24,595 bases of DNA, from assembly GCA_019693395.1 (NCBI GenBank), contig JAAMXP010001420.1, forward strand, positions 1-24,595, written 5' to 3'. The notes under the pieces were generated by a model, which saw only the letters and a program-made list of their open reading frames with translations, was not told the origin of the DNA and did no database searches. The translations under genes and the position numbers were made by a program. This stretch comes from Ettlia oleoabundans. Taxonomy: Eukaryota; Chlorophyta; Chlorophyceae; Chlamydomonadales. Shown piece by piece: positions 10,283 to 20,824 of the stretch (position 1 is its first letter; every line of letters starts with the position of its first letter).

Positions 10283-10659
10283 AAATGCGACCTTCCAGTT
10301 CAGCCAGCCTGCCCGCGAACCCCAGACGGTGCTACTGTGCATCAGGTTGCTTGGGCTGCGTGTTCGCTCCTTGAATAAGAGATGCAAGATGTCGCAACTT
10401 AACAGTATAGTGGACATGGTTTAGTTGAGTCCTAGTCAAGGTGGGCAGTAAGCTGCAGATGAAGGACTACTGTGTACAGGTGCCTGCTGTCCTGCTTTGA
10501 AGACGTTGTGCTGTGTGCCCTGTGTACTGCCGGCAGTACCTCAGGACAGGAGTAGCCTACTAGCAAGGGTGCACAATGTATATGTGTCGGGTGAAACCGT
10601 GTGTGAGCAGTCCTATGAGGCCGCCGCACTAAGTCGGCAAAGAGGTTTGTCCGCGACAG
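10283..10659. other. Intergenic stretch between OEP61 and the kinesin locus
   Basis: 377 bp holding the OEP61 3' UTR and presumably the kinesin promoter. I found no TGTAA here. Several ATGs occur (for example 10461, 10576 and 10582), but none can be joined convincingly to the first recognisable kinesin exon. Confidence 0.4.
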
Positions 10660-13600
10660 CATTTTGAAACCCGTGGCACGAGCACATCGTCTTGGTACGG
10701 CCAGGAATACGTGCGCGTTGTAGTGCGCTGCAGGTGAGCCGGCACCCCTGCCATCTTCGCTGGTAATTGGCAGCTGACCCAGCTGCTGACCCGTCCCTCC
10801 TTGGCGCCGCTATGACATTTGCAGTGCATGCTATGCAGGCCATGCAGCGAGGAAGGGCAGGCCGCCAATAAGCCTGTGGTGGTGGAGTACGATGAGGTTG
10901 GGCAGATGGTAACGCTGCTTGGAAGCGCAGCAGGCGGAAGCGCAACGCAGCGCAGTTTCAGCTACGACAAGGTGTGTTGCGTTTTGAGCGCCGGGCCTAG
11001 GCCAGGGCAGAATTTGGGTGGCTGCTTTTTACAACGCTGCTGGAAGTAGCTGCACTTCCTCTGGAAAACCCACTGTCACCTCTTAGCAGTAAGGCTACGG
11101 CCTCACCTGCCCGCCTGCCCGACCGCCTGACTGAATGCCAGACCTGCGAACCCTCTCCTTGCCCAACGAACAGGTGCTTGGCCCGCATGCCCCACAGCAG
11201 CAAGTGTATGATGCTGCTGCACCGGGCATGGTTCAGAGGGTGTTCCAGGGGTTCAACTGCATCATAATTTCCTACGGACAGACGGGGACAGGCAAGACTC
11301 ACACAATGACTGGCGACCTCGGCAGGGGCGAGAATATGAGCGATGGGGCAGGCATCAGCCCTCGTGCCATCCACCAGCTGTTTTCCACACTGTGCAATAG
11401 CATTGGGCAGCACATTGCGCAGTGCAGCTTTCTCGAGTTGTACACTGAGAAGCTAGGAGATCTGTTGACGGATGAAGATGTTGAGGTGGGTGCTGTGGGC
11501 CACAGGTGATGGCTGTTAGCAGTGCAAATGGGGCCCGGCTCAGCCTGTCAACTGCAACGTCAGTTCCGAGCATGGGTCAGATAGCTGCACATTCTTGTAC
11601 CAGCACTGGCTCCACCTGCATTCTCCTACTGCAAGTGTGATGTCCCCACGTCCAAATTTGCCATATCGATGTGTCTGCATGCGTGCAGGTGAAATTGTTG
11701 GAAACAACTGGTGGACGGTTGGTGCTCCAGGGACTGTGTGAACACCCTGTTCGCAGTTGCAGTGAGGCTTTGCAACTGCTGGAGCGTGGCTGTGCCAAGT
11801 GGCGGACGGCCGAGGACGCTGCTGAACAACAAGTTCTCGTGCTCGCATGCAGGTGGATGCTGACGCTGAAAAGGGCGCTGTGGGGGCATGCAGGGAATTG
11901 GACAATAGGATAAACTCTCCAAATGCAGCTAACAGTCAATGAACTATACGTTCGGTCTCTTTCAATCTGTCCTTGCTGCAAAGTTCATTGTGGAGGTGTG
12001 CAAGGAAGAGTTGACCAATGGGCACAAGATGGAGAGGGTGGGCAAGCTCAACCTAGTTGACCTGGCGGGATCTGAGAGTGCTGGCAGGTGAGGATCTGAG
12101 GATGAGTGTCTGAAACTGCTTAGCCGTTGTGGCTTGACATCTGCCTGCTGGACATAAGGTAGCTGTATTTAGTACAGTAATACTGGTCACCTAGCCATAA
12201 AATGGTGGTTCAATGTTAGTTGCGCATCGTGTTGTCGCATGCCCGGTGTTATGCTGAGCTCCTGCCTGCCACCTGCCTGTCTGTTGCAGGTCAGGCGCTG
12301 TGGGGCAGCAGGCCAGGGAGGGGGCCAACATAAACAAGAGCCTGCTGACGCTGGAGCGAGTGATCAAGGCCTTGCAGGAGGGCAGCTCCCATGTGCCCTA
12401 CCGGCAGTCCAAGCTCACCCGCCTGCTACAGGACTCACTGGGTGGCTGCTCCCACGCCTGCATTGTGGCCACTGTGGCCCCAAATGTTCAGTGCCGAGAG
12501 CAGACGGAGTCTACTTTCAAGTATGCTCAGGATGCCCGGGCCATCAAAAGCAAGCCCCTGGTGAGCTGGTGTCAATGTCCTTGGGGTGCCCGACACTTGG
12601 GGCGTCGCTTTGCATGAACAGTAGGAGTGTCAGACAACATTTATCTGCTGAATGACACACAACCAATGTGTGCCGGCTCACACCTCTGCCCCTGTGCCTG
12701 ACATAAGCCTGCCGACTGCTCTGTTGTCGTTCCATCCATGCTGCTCAACCAGGCCCACATCAAAGCCATTCAGCCAACTGGAAAAGAGAATGACAGCATC
12801 ACACAGATGGCTGACCGCCTGCAGCAGCAGCAGATCGAGCAGGTGCTGGAGGTGCTGAAAGCGGAGAATGTGGAACTGAAAGCACAAGTGGTGGACTTAC
12901 AGCAGTGTGCCCAACAGTCAGCAGCACGGCTGCATGCGACAGAACTTCAGCTGCAAGAGCGCAAAGTGCAGCTGGATCAGGTGCATGGGTGACGGTGGTG
13001 GGCAACTTGGTGGCGTGTATTTCTCAGCCTCGTTGCACATATTAATAATCACGATGGCTGCTGCCAATCAAAGCTGGAATTTGGAAGTGCGATTAATCCC
13101 TGCTTGTCTTATGCTGCACCTTGCTGGCTTGCAGGAATGCCAGAAGGCTGAGCAGCGGAAACGGGAGCTGCAACACATGGAGCAGAAGTTCACCAGATGG
13201 TTGGCTGAGGTGTGTGCAACCAGCTGGCTTGGGGTGATGCCTTCCTGACATTTTTATTACCGAAATGTTTGTCCTGGCAGTTAGCAGAAAAGAGTTAAGA
13301 GTAGTCTGCTGCACTCCTGCCGCCATTCCGCCTTACTGCTGCAGCAACAGAGTATGATGCAGCAAGCAGCAGAGGGGAAGATTGCCTTGCTGACGGCCCA
13401 GCTGGAGGAGGCGCAAGCCAGGCAGGCACAGCAAGAGCGGCAGGCTGCCCAGGAACATGTGGCAGCTGCCATTGAGGTAGAGAAGCAGCGCAGTCAGCTG
13501 GCTGTGCGGCAGCAGGAGGTGGAGTGAAATGCAGCCGCTGCAGCCGTGGCACAGGCTGAGGCTGCCGAGCTACGCAATAAAGTGAAGCAGCTGGAGGCGC

Positions 13601-14184
13601 AGGCAGCGTCAGCAGCACAGCCCCAGCAGCAGCATCAGTGGGACAGGGTGCAGCAGCTGCAGCAGGAATTGAAGAACCTTTCAGCTCGCCTGACTTGCAA
13701 GCTGCAAACCACAGCTTGGGAGAGGGTGCAGCATGTGCAGCTGTGGGTGGGGAGGAAGGGCAGCAGCAGTGGGAGCCTAACAGCAGGGATGCTCAGATTG
13801 AGCGGCTGCAGCTTGAGCTGACCAAGAAAGCTGACGAGTTAGCCACGCTGCAGTGTTATGTTCAGGGGAAAGAGGCAACAATTTCTAGGCTGCAGGCAAG
13901 GATGATGTGCTGGCTGCATTGCTGCATGGCTATGAGGTCATGCAACCTTTAGTGTCAGCTGTAGGCCGTCTTGGCAGGGCAAATTTCCACACATGTAGCT
14001 TGCACTTAGCACTCAACTCCCGTGCACCATGTCACAGGAGGAAAAGAAAGCATGCGAGGAGAAGCAGCTGGGCCTGGAAGCAGCACTGGAACTTGCGTGC
14101 ACGCAGCTGGCAGAGAACTGCAATTCCAACAACAAGCGGCAACAACACACGAAGTTATTAAAGCCAAGCAAACGCCGCCGATGA
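10660..14184 (+). pseudogene. Kinesin-5 (BimC/Eg5)-like motor gene, apparently degenerate
   Basis: Kinesin-5 slides antiparallel spindle microtubules. Readable exons are about 10660-10733, 10839-10971, 11174-11485, 11689 to about 11850, 11984-12087, 12290-12560, 12753-12980, 13135-13209, 13351 to about 13895 and 14038-14184. The motor keeps VRVVVRCRPCSEE, the P-loop GQTGTGKTHTM, switch II LVDLAGSES, and HVPYRQSKLTRLLQDSLGG. The coiled coil follows, and the end is KLLKPSKRRR. It is damaged in several places. Near 11815 one extra G shifts the frame just before switch I; in the other frame one reads TLLNNKFSCSH where the family has TLLN..SSRSH, so Ser and Arg are also replaced. Exon 4 to 5 phases do not match on either reading. 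TGA at 13525-13527 interrupts the coiled coil. A base is missing near 13683. No initiator ATG is evident. The family call rests on the TAE/TLLN and RSGAV...NINKSLLTL segments. The last intron has a GC donor. Confidence 0.75.
13896..14037 (+). other. GC-AG intron at the end of the kinesin locus
   Basis: The donor CTGCAG|GCAAGG fits the strong GC-donor consensus AG|GCAAG, and the acceptor is TCACAG|GAGGAA. It joins ISRLQ to EEKKACEEKQ in phase 0, continuing a charged coiled coil. Confidence 0.55.
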
Positions 14185-14408
14185 TTGCAGGCTTCCAACT
14201 CGGTGCTCGCTTCCCTTGCAATTGCTGTTTGACATGGGTGTCTATCACTTCACAGTCAAAAACTTGCAGTGGTACATGTCAAGTTGAACAGTAGTGTCAA
14301 GTGGCAGCGTGTGAGTCATCATACAACTTGAAAGTGAAAGTAAAGCAATCAGGGGCCTGCAACAGCGAAGAGCCTGCTCCCTGCATACATGCACCAGGGC
14401 CCTGCAGC

Positions 14409-17400
14409 TCAGCTGATGCGGTTCTCCTGCAGCGCCTGTCGCAGCGCCGACACGCTATCGCTGGAGCAGCGGCGCGCCTTGGGGGCGCGCACCACCGCAG
14501 GGCTGTTCTCCCCCAGAGGTGACACCTCATCCCCATCCTCATTCTCGCTCTCCTCCTGCTCCTCCTCGCTGTCCTCCTCTGCCTCATCATCAGATGAGGA
14601 AGCTGCCTCCGCCAGCGGCTTGCGGGCGCTGCGAACCGCACGCTCAGGCTGGCGACGCGAGGCGGTGGCCGGCATGCGTGCTGGCGTCTGATCCGCACCC
14701 TACAAATAGCAGACATGGCAGGTTGGGTGATTGATGCCAAGTGGACTCCAGGCAAACTCGACAAGATGCTCTAGAAATCCCTGCTGCAAACCATCCTGCA
14801 CATTTGCAGGCGCAAGGCTGGCCCAGACTACTAGAACAGCCCTCACCTCCTCCTCATCCTCAGCATCTGACTGCGGCATGTGCGGCCCGCCATTGCTGTC
14901 ATCTTCGCTGCTGTCGGAGCTGTCTGCAGGCTGGTGGCCGCCACGTCGCGCACGCGCCGGCGTCTTGCCCCGTGCGGGTGTCTTGGCTGCTTGCCTGCCT
15001 GCCGCCACAGCTGCACCTGATGCGGGGCTCCCCTCTGCCTTGTCAAATGGCAGTGGGTAGTCGCCCACCAAACTGCCGCTGGCATGCTCTTCAAGCCTGC
15101 GATAGGAATAGAAGAATAACCAGTCTGGCTGCCCGCATGCCACAACAACTTCAGCACAGTAAGGCCAGTCGCTCAGCCTGCTGTCCGATACTCAGAGGAC
15201 CGGCAGGCACCTTAACACAACCAACTGTAAACTGGGGTGCAGCGAAAATGTGCGTGCGTGAGCACACACACACACACATTCGCGCGCATGCGCACACACA
15301 TTCACAAACTTACGTCTCCATCAGCGCCTCCACCTCCTCCGGAGTGTAGGGGTGCACAGCCAGCGAGTGCTGCCGTGCCCTGGCACTCAGCCGCTCCTGC
15401 AGCGTGTCCAAGTCCTTGCGCATGGTGCGGTCAGGCACCTGCGCCCACGCCTGCCCCGCCAGCTGCTTTAGGGTGCGCACAGTGACCTGCAAGCGTACCA
15501 GGGGAAAAAGAGGGAGAAGGTGGGGTAGATGTGAGAGGACACCACCCTGGTTAAATCAGTCACGTTTGCAACAGACACATGGCTAGCTATCAAAGCAGGG
15601 CTGCAATCAGGCAGCAGCAGCGGCCCAGTGTCCTGGTAGGTGGCAGTCAACTGTGTCTTGTGCCCAGCCCCACGACTCCTGACCACTTGACCAGGATGGT
15701 CGGCCAGCACAAGCTCACCCCATTCTCTGCTTCCCCCACAGGGAACACCTCCAGCGCCGCCGCCACCCGGCACAGCGCGGCCAGGTATGGCTTGGGCACC
15801 TCTGGCAGGTACGCACGCTGGCTGCACACCACCGCCTCCCTCAGGATCAACTCAACCAGCATCTCGTGGCCAAGGGCCTCACGCTGCACACACATACAGG
15901 TAGACAGGCAGGCACAGCATACATAGATATGCAGGACAGGCAGCTGGGGCGGTGAGCAGTCCGCTGTCGATGCAGTGGTTGAAGCAGCGTGGGCGCTATG
16001 CAGATGGCAGCTGGGCACCTTGAGGGATGCATTCAGCTGCACCTCAATACCAAGTCAATGTCCTTGTCTTGCCCTGGCCTAACCAGTCGTGTTGGCCATG
16101 CATGTATGCAACCCCCGGGATGGCGGGCAGCCCGCGCCACAGCAGGCTAGCCCCAAACACAAATGCATCCGCGCCCTGACTGTCCCCGGTCCCACCTTGT
16201 TGTTGTTGTTGTCGCGGTAGGGCGTCATCAGCAGCTGCGCCAGGAAGCCCATGACCTTAGAGGAGGTGCAGTTGGCGGCAGTCACCTTCTTGCCGCTGGC
16301 CTTGTCCTCAGCTGCCGCACTGCAGCCGCGAACGAAGGTTAAGGACCATAGACGACGGTTGACAGAGCTTGGCAGGTACCGTGGCAAACAACACAATGCA
16401 ATTGCAGAAGTTGCGATGAGCAGAATGCGAAGCAGCAGCAGCACAGCAGGACATGTGCAGCCTGCCGCATAACACAGCGCCCCATGTGAGGTGCACCCCA
16501 AGCTTCAACCATGCATCCAGCCCTCACGTGCGTGCCGCCGACAGGAAGGCTGTGGCCAGGTACTGCTGGTGCTCAGGAGTCATCTCCGCATAGTTTTGAA
16601 AGAAGACGGGGAGCGCCTGACACACCAGGGTGGCCGCCTCGATGGCGGGGTTGAAGTAGAGCACCACCAGGTCAACCAGCACCTGCAGGGAGGAAGGAAA
16701 GCACTTGGACGTTTAGCTGCAACAACTGCAAAGCCCAGAGTAGGCTTGGCTAAGGAAGAGAGGACCGGGGCAGGCAGTTGAGGCGGAAAGAGCAGGCAGC
16801 TCTTAACAGGGCTTGGAGAGGGTTGTTGCAGGCCTTCGCCGCGCTACTGGGGTTTGTCACAGCTGATGCAAGAGTGGGACATGCTAGGCTGTTTTAGGAG
16901 CCTGACCAGCAAGGTGAGAGCCACTTTTCAGGAACCACAGTTAGTGATTGCTTCCAAACCCGCTACATTTCACAACATCTCCCACCTTGGCACGCCTCCA
17001 TTTGTTGTCTCACATGCCATTCACCCATCGTGACAGCATAACCACCCACCCACCCACCATTCCTCCAGTGCTGCGATACGCGTGGTGCCCCCCCACTCCC
17101 CCCACCCCAATCATCACAGAGCCACCCGCCCACCTCAACGACCTCAAAGTCGTCCATCGCCAGCTGCTGTCCCTCCGGCGCCTGTCGCTGCACCCAGAAC
17201 AGGTGGGAGCGCACCAGCCGAGTTAGAGCCTCAACCAGAGCCGCTCCCAGCGTCGCCTTGTCCTCCGCACTCTCGCTGCCTTGGCTGCGCCGCCCGCTCT
17301 TGCCGCGCCCCGTGCACGCACGCTCAAAGTCGTCTGCCCAATCTGCCAGCATGCGCAGCACCAGCCCCAGCAGCGGCTCCTCCTGCTGCAGCTCCACATC

Positions 17401-19107
17401 CAGAGCCAACGGGCGCTCCGTGTCAAGAGTGGCATTGTAGTGCGTCCGCATCTGCCCCGCAAGCACGTCATCCACCCTCTTGATGCCGTGAAGCAGCGCC
17501 ATGTCGCCCAGGACCTGGAGGCACCAGCAGGAGGGAAGGCAGGGCGGCAAATCAACAGGCAACTCCTTTGCAAACTGCTAGGAAGACCGCAGCATTCTTG
17601 CTCTAATGGCACCAAAATGGACATCAAATCAATCAAAGACTCCGCAGGGTGCAGTACTGCAAGCCAACGACAGCTGGATGCAGTACCAGCCAGCCACAGC
17701 AGCTCCGCACCTGTACTGCCGCTGCTTTGACTGCCGCCGACTCCTGGCCCTTGAGCAGCGTCTGGCGCACACGCAGCAGGTGCTCGCCAAGTTGCGTGGG
17801 GATGCCGTCCAGGAAGCAGTACAGCCCCAAACACCGCACAGCCTCACGTCGCACCTGCAGGCAGGCAGCTACGCAATGCAGACTATTGACATGGCCAGCG
17901 CCAAGCATCGCATGCGTTGAAAATTATCTTCAATTTTATCAATAAATTGGCTGATAGTGCTGGCCGGAGCAATACGGTTGTTACTATCAAAACTATCAGG
18001 TGTCGGTGCCTCGCCAAGAATAAAGTCACTAAGCTGCTTCCTCTACCACCCTTCAACTCCTGCTTCCGGCGACAGCAGCCCAGCGCAGCCAGGCAGGCCT
18101 CACCTTGGCAGAGCGGTGGCGCATGCCCGGCTGGATGATGCCCTGCAGCAGGTCGGTGAGCCCAAAGGCGCGCCCAGCCCCGAGCCGTGCACTGCGCAGC
18201 TGCTCCAGCATCAGCCCAGCCACGCCCAAGGCGTGCAGCCAAGCTGATTCCGCCACCTCCACACCCTCAGCCCCAAAGCCTGCTGAGCTGTGCAGGGAGC
18301 CCAGCGTGTCCAGCATGGCGTCTGCCAACTCAGCGGGGGAGCCGTACACCTTGCGCAAAAACAGCGCAAGTGCACGCAGCCAGCTCTCGCTGTGCCACGC
18401 CTCCTCCCACACTTTTGCATCCTCCTTGTTGTCGCTGCTGCAGGTTGTAACAGATAGGGCCGTTCAAGGGAAGGACATCGTCAAGCAAGTACTGACAAGC
18501 CAGTTGCGCAGCAACAGTTCACCTTGCAAGGCATGCTGCAACTTACACCAACTACATCTTGGAAAATTTCGGCGATCTGGCTGATAGATGCCAGGCTGTT
18601 TTGCCACACCTGGGGGCTTTCTTGAGCAGATTCTGCAGCATGAGCGATGCAGCGCTCCTGCTTGCTGCATCCGCAAAGTCCATGCAGTTGGCCGCCAGCT
18701 GCATCAGCTGCCCCGTGCTGAAGCGGTAGCCTGCACCCGCAGCGGCGTGCTTGGCAATGATGTCCGCCATCTCCGCCACCGTGCCAGGCATCGCCGCCTC
18801 CAGAGCCTCCAGCCGCTCGCCTGCCGCCGCAGCATCAATGGTGGCAGCCGCTCCCACCTTGTTGGCTGCAGACAGCCCCCGACTGGCAGCCTGGCTGTGC
18901 AGCCACTCGCATATGACGCGCCAGAAGAGTGCCGAGGCAGGCCCCACCAGCACCTGCGGCTGGCTGAAGTCGGCGCGCAGGCCCATGCCGTCGCTCTCTG
19001 CCAGGCGCCCCAGGTGCACTGCGTTGGCTTCGCCGCTGTCCAGCAACGTGCGGAGCAGCAGCTCACAATCTTCTGCAGAGAGAGAGAGAGAGAGAGAGAG
19101 TGCGTGT

Positions 19108-19145
<38 letters not shown>

Positions 19146-20523
19146 ACGCGCGGGTGCGTGCGTGTGCGCGCGCTGCAATGCACCAGCTGCCCTTCCCATG
19201 ATGGTTGCATGCCGCGCATATTGACCGCACCTGGAAATGTCTGCACATTCAGCGTGTGTATCAAGCGCAGCGGCTCCCCGTCCACCGCCTCCAGCCAAGC
19301 TGCAACCAACTTGCCCGCCACCGCCTCCCGCACCACCGCTGAGCGGTCGGTTAGGCCGCGACGCAGCAGTGCAGCAGCTTCCTGCACCGGCAGAGCTGCC
19401 AGCGGCACACGCTCAGCCAGCGCCATGTAGGCCATCTTGCGCACCTGCATGCAAGGTGCCACTTGATGCTGTTACTCTACACACAAACCGCAGTCTCTTA
19501 TGGAGCAGGTTACACCAGGACAAGGTCGGCAGGACAAGGCAAGCTATCGTAGAGCAAAGAGCCTGCATCATGCACAGCGCACAAGCAGGGCAAGGCCAAG
19601 GCATGTGGCAAGCAGGCAAGAAAACACCCCCAGGCTTGCCGCATGTCCCAAGCAAGCAACTAACAAAGGCTGGGTTGAGCGTCTGCTGCAGGCAGGCGCA
19701 CCTCATCGGCCTCGTCACGTGTGCGCTCCATGAAGAACTGGCGGGTGAAGTGGGAGCAGGGCAGGGTGGCAAGGATTGCCTTGCGCACCGCCATACTCTT
19801 CTCCGCAGCCAGCATGTCAAGCAGGCCAGTGGTGATGGGGCAGTCGCTGAAATCAGCACCATCTCCAGGGTCTGGCAGGCGCGCAAGCGCCCGCACTGCT
19901 ACTGCGCGTATGTTGGGCTTTGTGTCGTCCAGCCGCTCCTCCATTGCCTCCTGGAACTCGTTCAGCACCTCGTCACCCAGCTCCGCCTCTGGAGGCAGGT
20001 TGCCCACCAGTGCATGCAACAGCTGGCAAAAACGCCAACGAGCCGTCGGGTCCTTGGCGTAGCTCAACTCCGCTAGTGGCCGTATCAGGCACTCAATGAA
20101 GGTCACGCGATCCTCGTTGGCTGCTTCCAGTGCAAATGTGCCGACGAGGTTGAGCAGCCGTGATTGGTACACAGTGGGCTGCAGCAACCGGCAGGGACAG
20201 CAGCGGTAATAGGAAGAATTTTGCAAGTCAAACAAACCTACCAATCTGTTATGCAGTGGTGAGGGAGCAGACTGCGATCTGGTGCATTAGCCTTTATATC
20301 CCGGCAGCACCGCCGCCACCCTCACCTCCGCCACCGTTGCAAACCACTTCATCGCTGTCAGCAGCTGGTCGCGGGTGCTGTTGGCGTCGTTGATTGCTAG
20401 CTCCCACAGCATCTTAGCGTAGCGCACGTGGGCGCTGGCCGCTCCCCGTTGCGCTTCATTGAGCAGCTGCGGCACGGTAAGAGCCGAGCCCACGGCGCTC
20501 ACGCGCCGTCTACCTTTCGCCAT
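14409..20523 (-). CDS. CAPG: Condensin I complex subunit 3, CAP-G
   Basis: HEAT-repeat (HAWK) subunit that, with CAP-H, binds DNA and anchors condensin I on mitotic chromosomes. Thirteen minus-strand exons: 20326-20523, 19702-20178, 19231-19444, 18610-19072, 18104-18437, 17711-17854, 17134-17514, 16528-16682, 16196-16319, 15740-15883, 15314-15486, 14847-15096 and 14409-14699. All are GT-AG and in phase; 1,115 aa, near the family's usual ~1,000. Helical repeats run through residues 67-930. Recognisable stretches are KPNIRAVAVRALARLPDP, SMAVRKAILATLP, VREAVRCLGLYCFLD (written VRREAVRCLGLYCFLD) and the Cnd3 C-terminal block VDLVVLYFNPAIEAATLVCQ. The tail (936-1115) is disordered, acidic and serine-rich, with three TPAR motifs at Thr975, Thr981 and Thr1024 that match the CDK consensus. 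The ATG at 20521-20523 is the first in frame. Introns 3 and 11 carry microsatellites. CAP-G and CAP-G2 are hard to tell apart by eye, but the length and YFNP block favour CAP-G. Confidence 0.9.
15262..15306. repeat. CA-rich microsatellite in CAP-G intron 11
   Basis: An uninterrupted CA run of eight copies at 15263-15278, a CG/CATG-rich interruption, then more CACACA up to 15306. It ends a few bases from the intron's splice donor (GTAAGT, read at 15313-15308 on the minus strand). Confidence 0.85.
19077..19144. repeat. Compound AG/TG microsatellite in CAP-G intron 3
   Basis: Twelve AG copies (19077-19100), a ten-base spacer, then seventeen TG copies (19111-19144). Read on the gene's strand this is (CA)17, spacer, (CT)12, GCAG and then exon 4, so the CT run is the polypyrimidine tract of the acceptor. 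It fills about half of the 158-bp intron. Confidence 0.95.
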
Positions 20524-20824
20524 GGCTGTCGCAGGGGCGGCAAAGCACGGTAACCTGTTAAACTGCGGCCATCTGTTTTTAGCACACAAACTGCATCGTA
20601 CGTCATGTACTGCTGGCTGAAACCCGACAGGGCGCTTTGCTGATTTTACGGCTGATGGGTAAGGTCAGAGGTGGTTTCTGAACGAACATAGTATAAGATA
20701 TCGTTTCTGAGACAAGCGCCTGTCGGCAGTCCTCCTCTGCTCCATTTCGTCGTCAGAAGCCCCTTTCCGTCGAGGGAAGGCGTCCATTTGCACCCAGTTC
20801 ATCTGATCACTAGCTGGACGGGCC
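20524..20824. promoter_or_regulatory. Divergent promoter spacer between CAP-G and COG8
   Basis: 301 bp separate the two ATGs. TATAAGA at 20692-20698 lies about 127 bp upstream of the COG8 ATG and is the only TATA-like element I noticed in the COG8 direction. No coding segment is visible. Confidence 0.4.

Noticed and set aside
13512..13535. A tiny GT-AG intron removing the TGA in the kinesin coiled coil
   Set aside because: The only candidate (GTGGAGTGAAATGCAG) is 16 nt, below any workable intron length, and would break the reading phase.
15262..19144. Possible CRISPR array or transposon ends suggested by the repeats
   Set aside because: The repeats are simple dinucleotide runs in introns, without regular spacers, terminal inverted repeats or transposase coding sequence.
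18588..19430. A 280-codon open frame on the plus strand opposite CAP-G
   Set aside because: It runs straight through the microsatellite and antisense to well-defined CAP-G exons, with no recognisable domain. It is a by-product of GC-rich coding sequence.
19237..20076. A 279-codon plus-strand frame antisense to CAP-G exons 2 and 3
   Set aside because: It crosses a CAP-G intron, has a low-complexity composition and shows no family motif.
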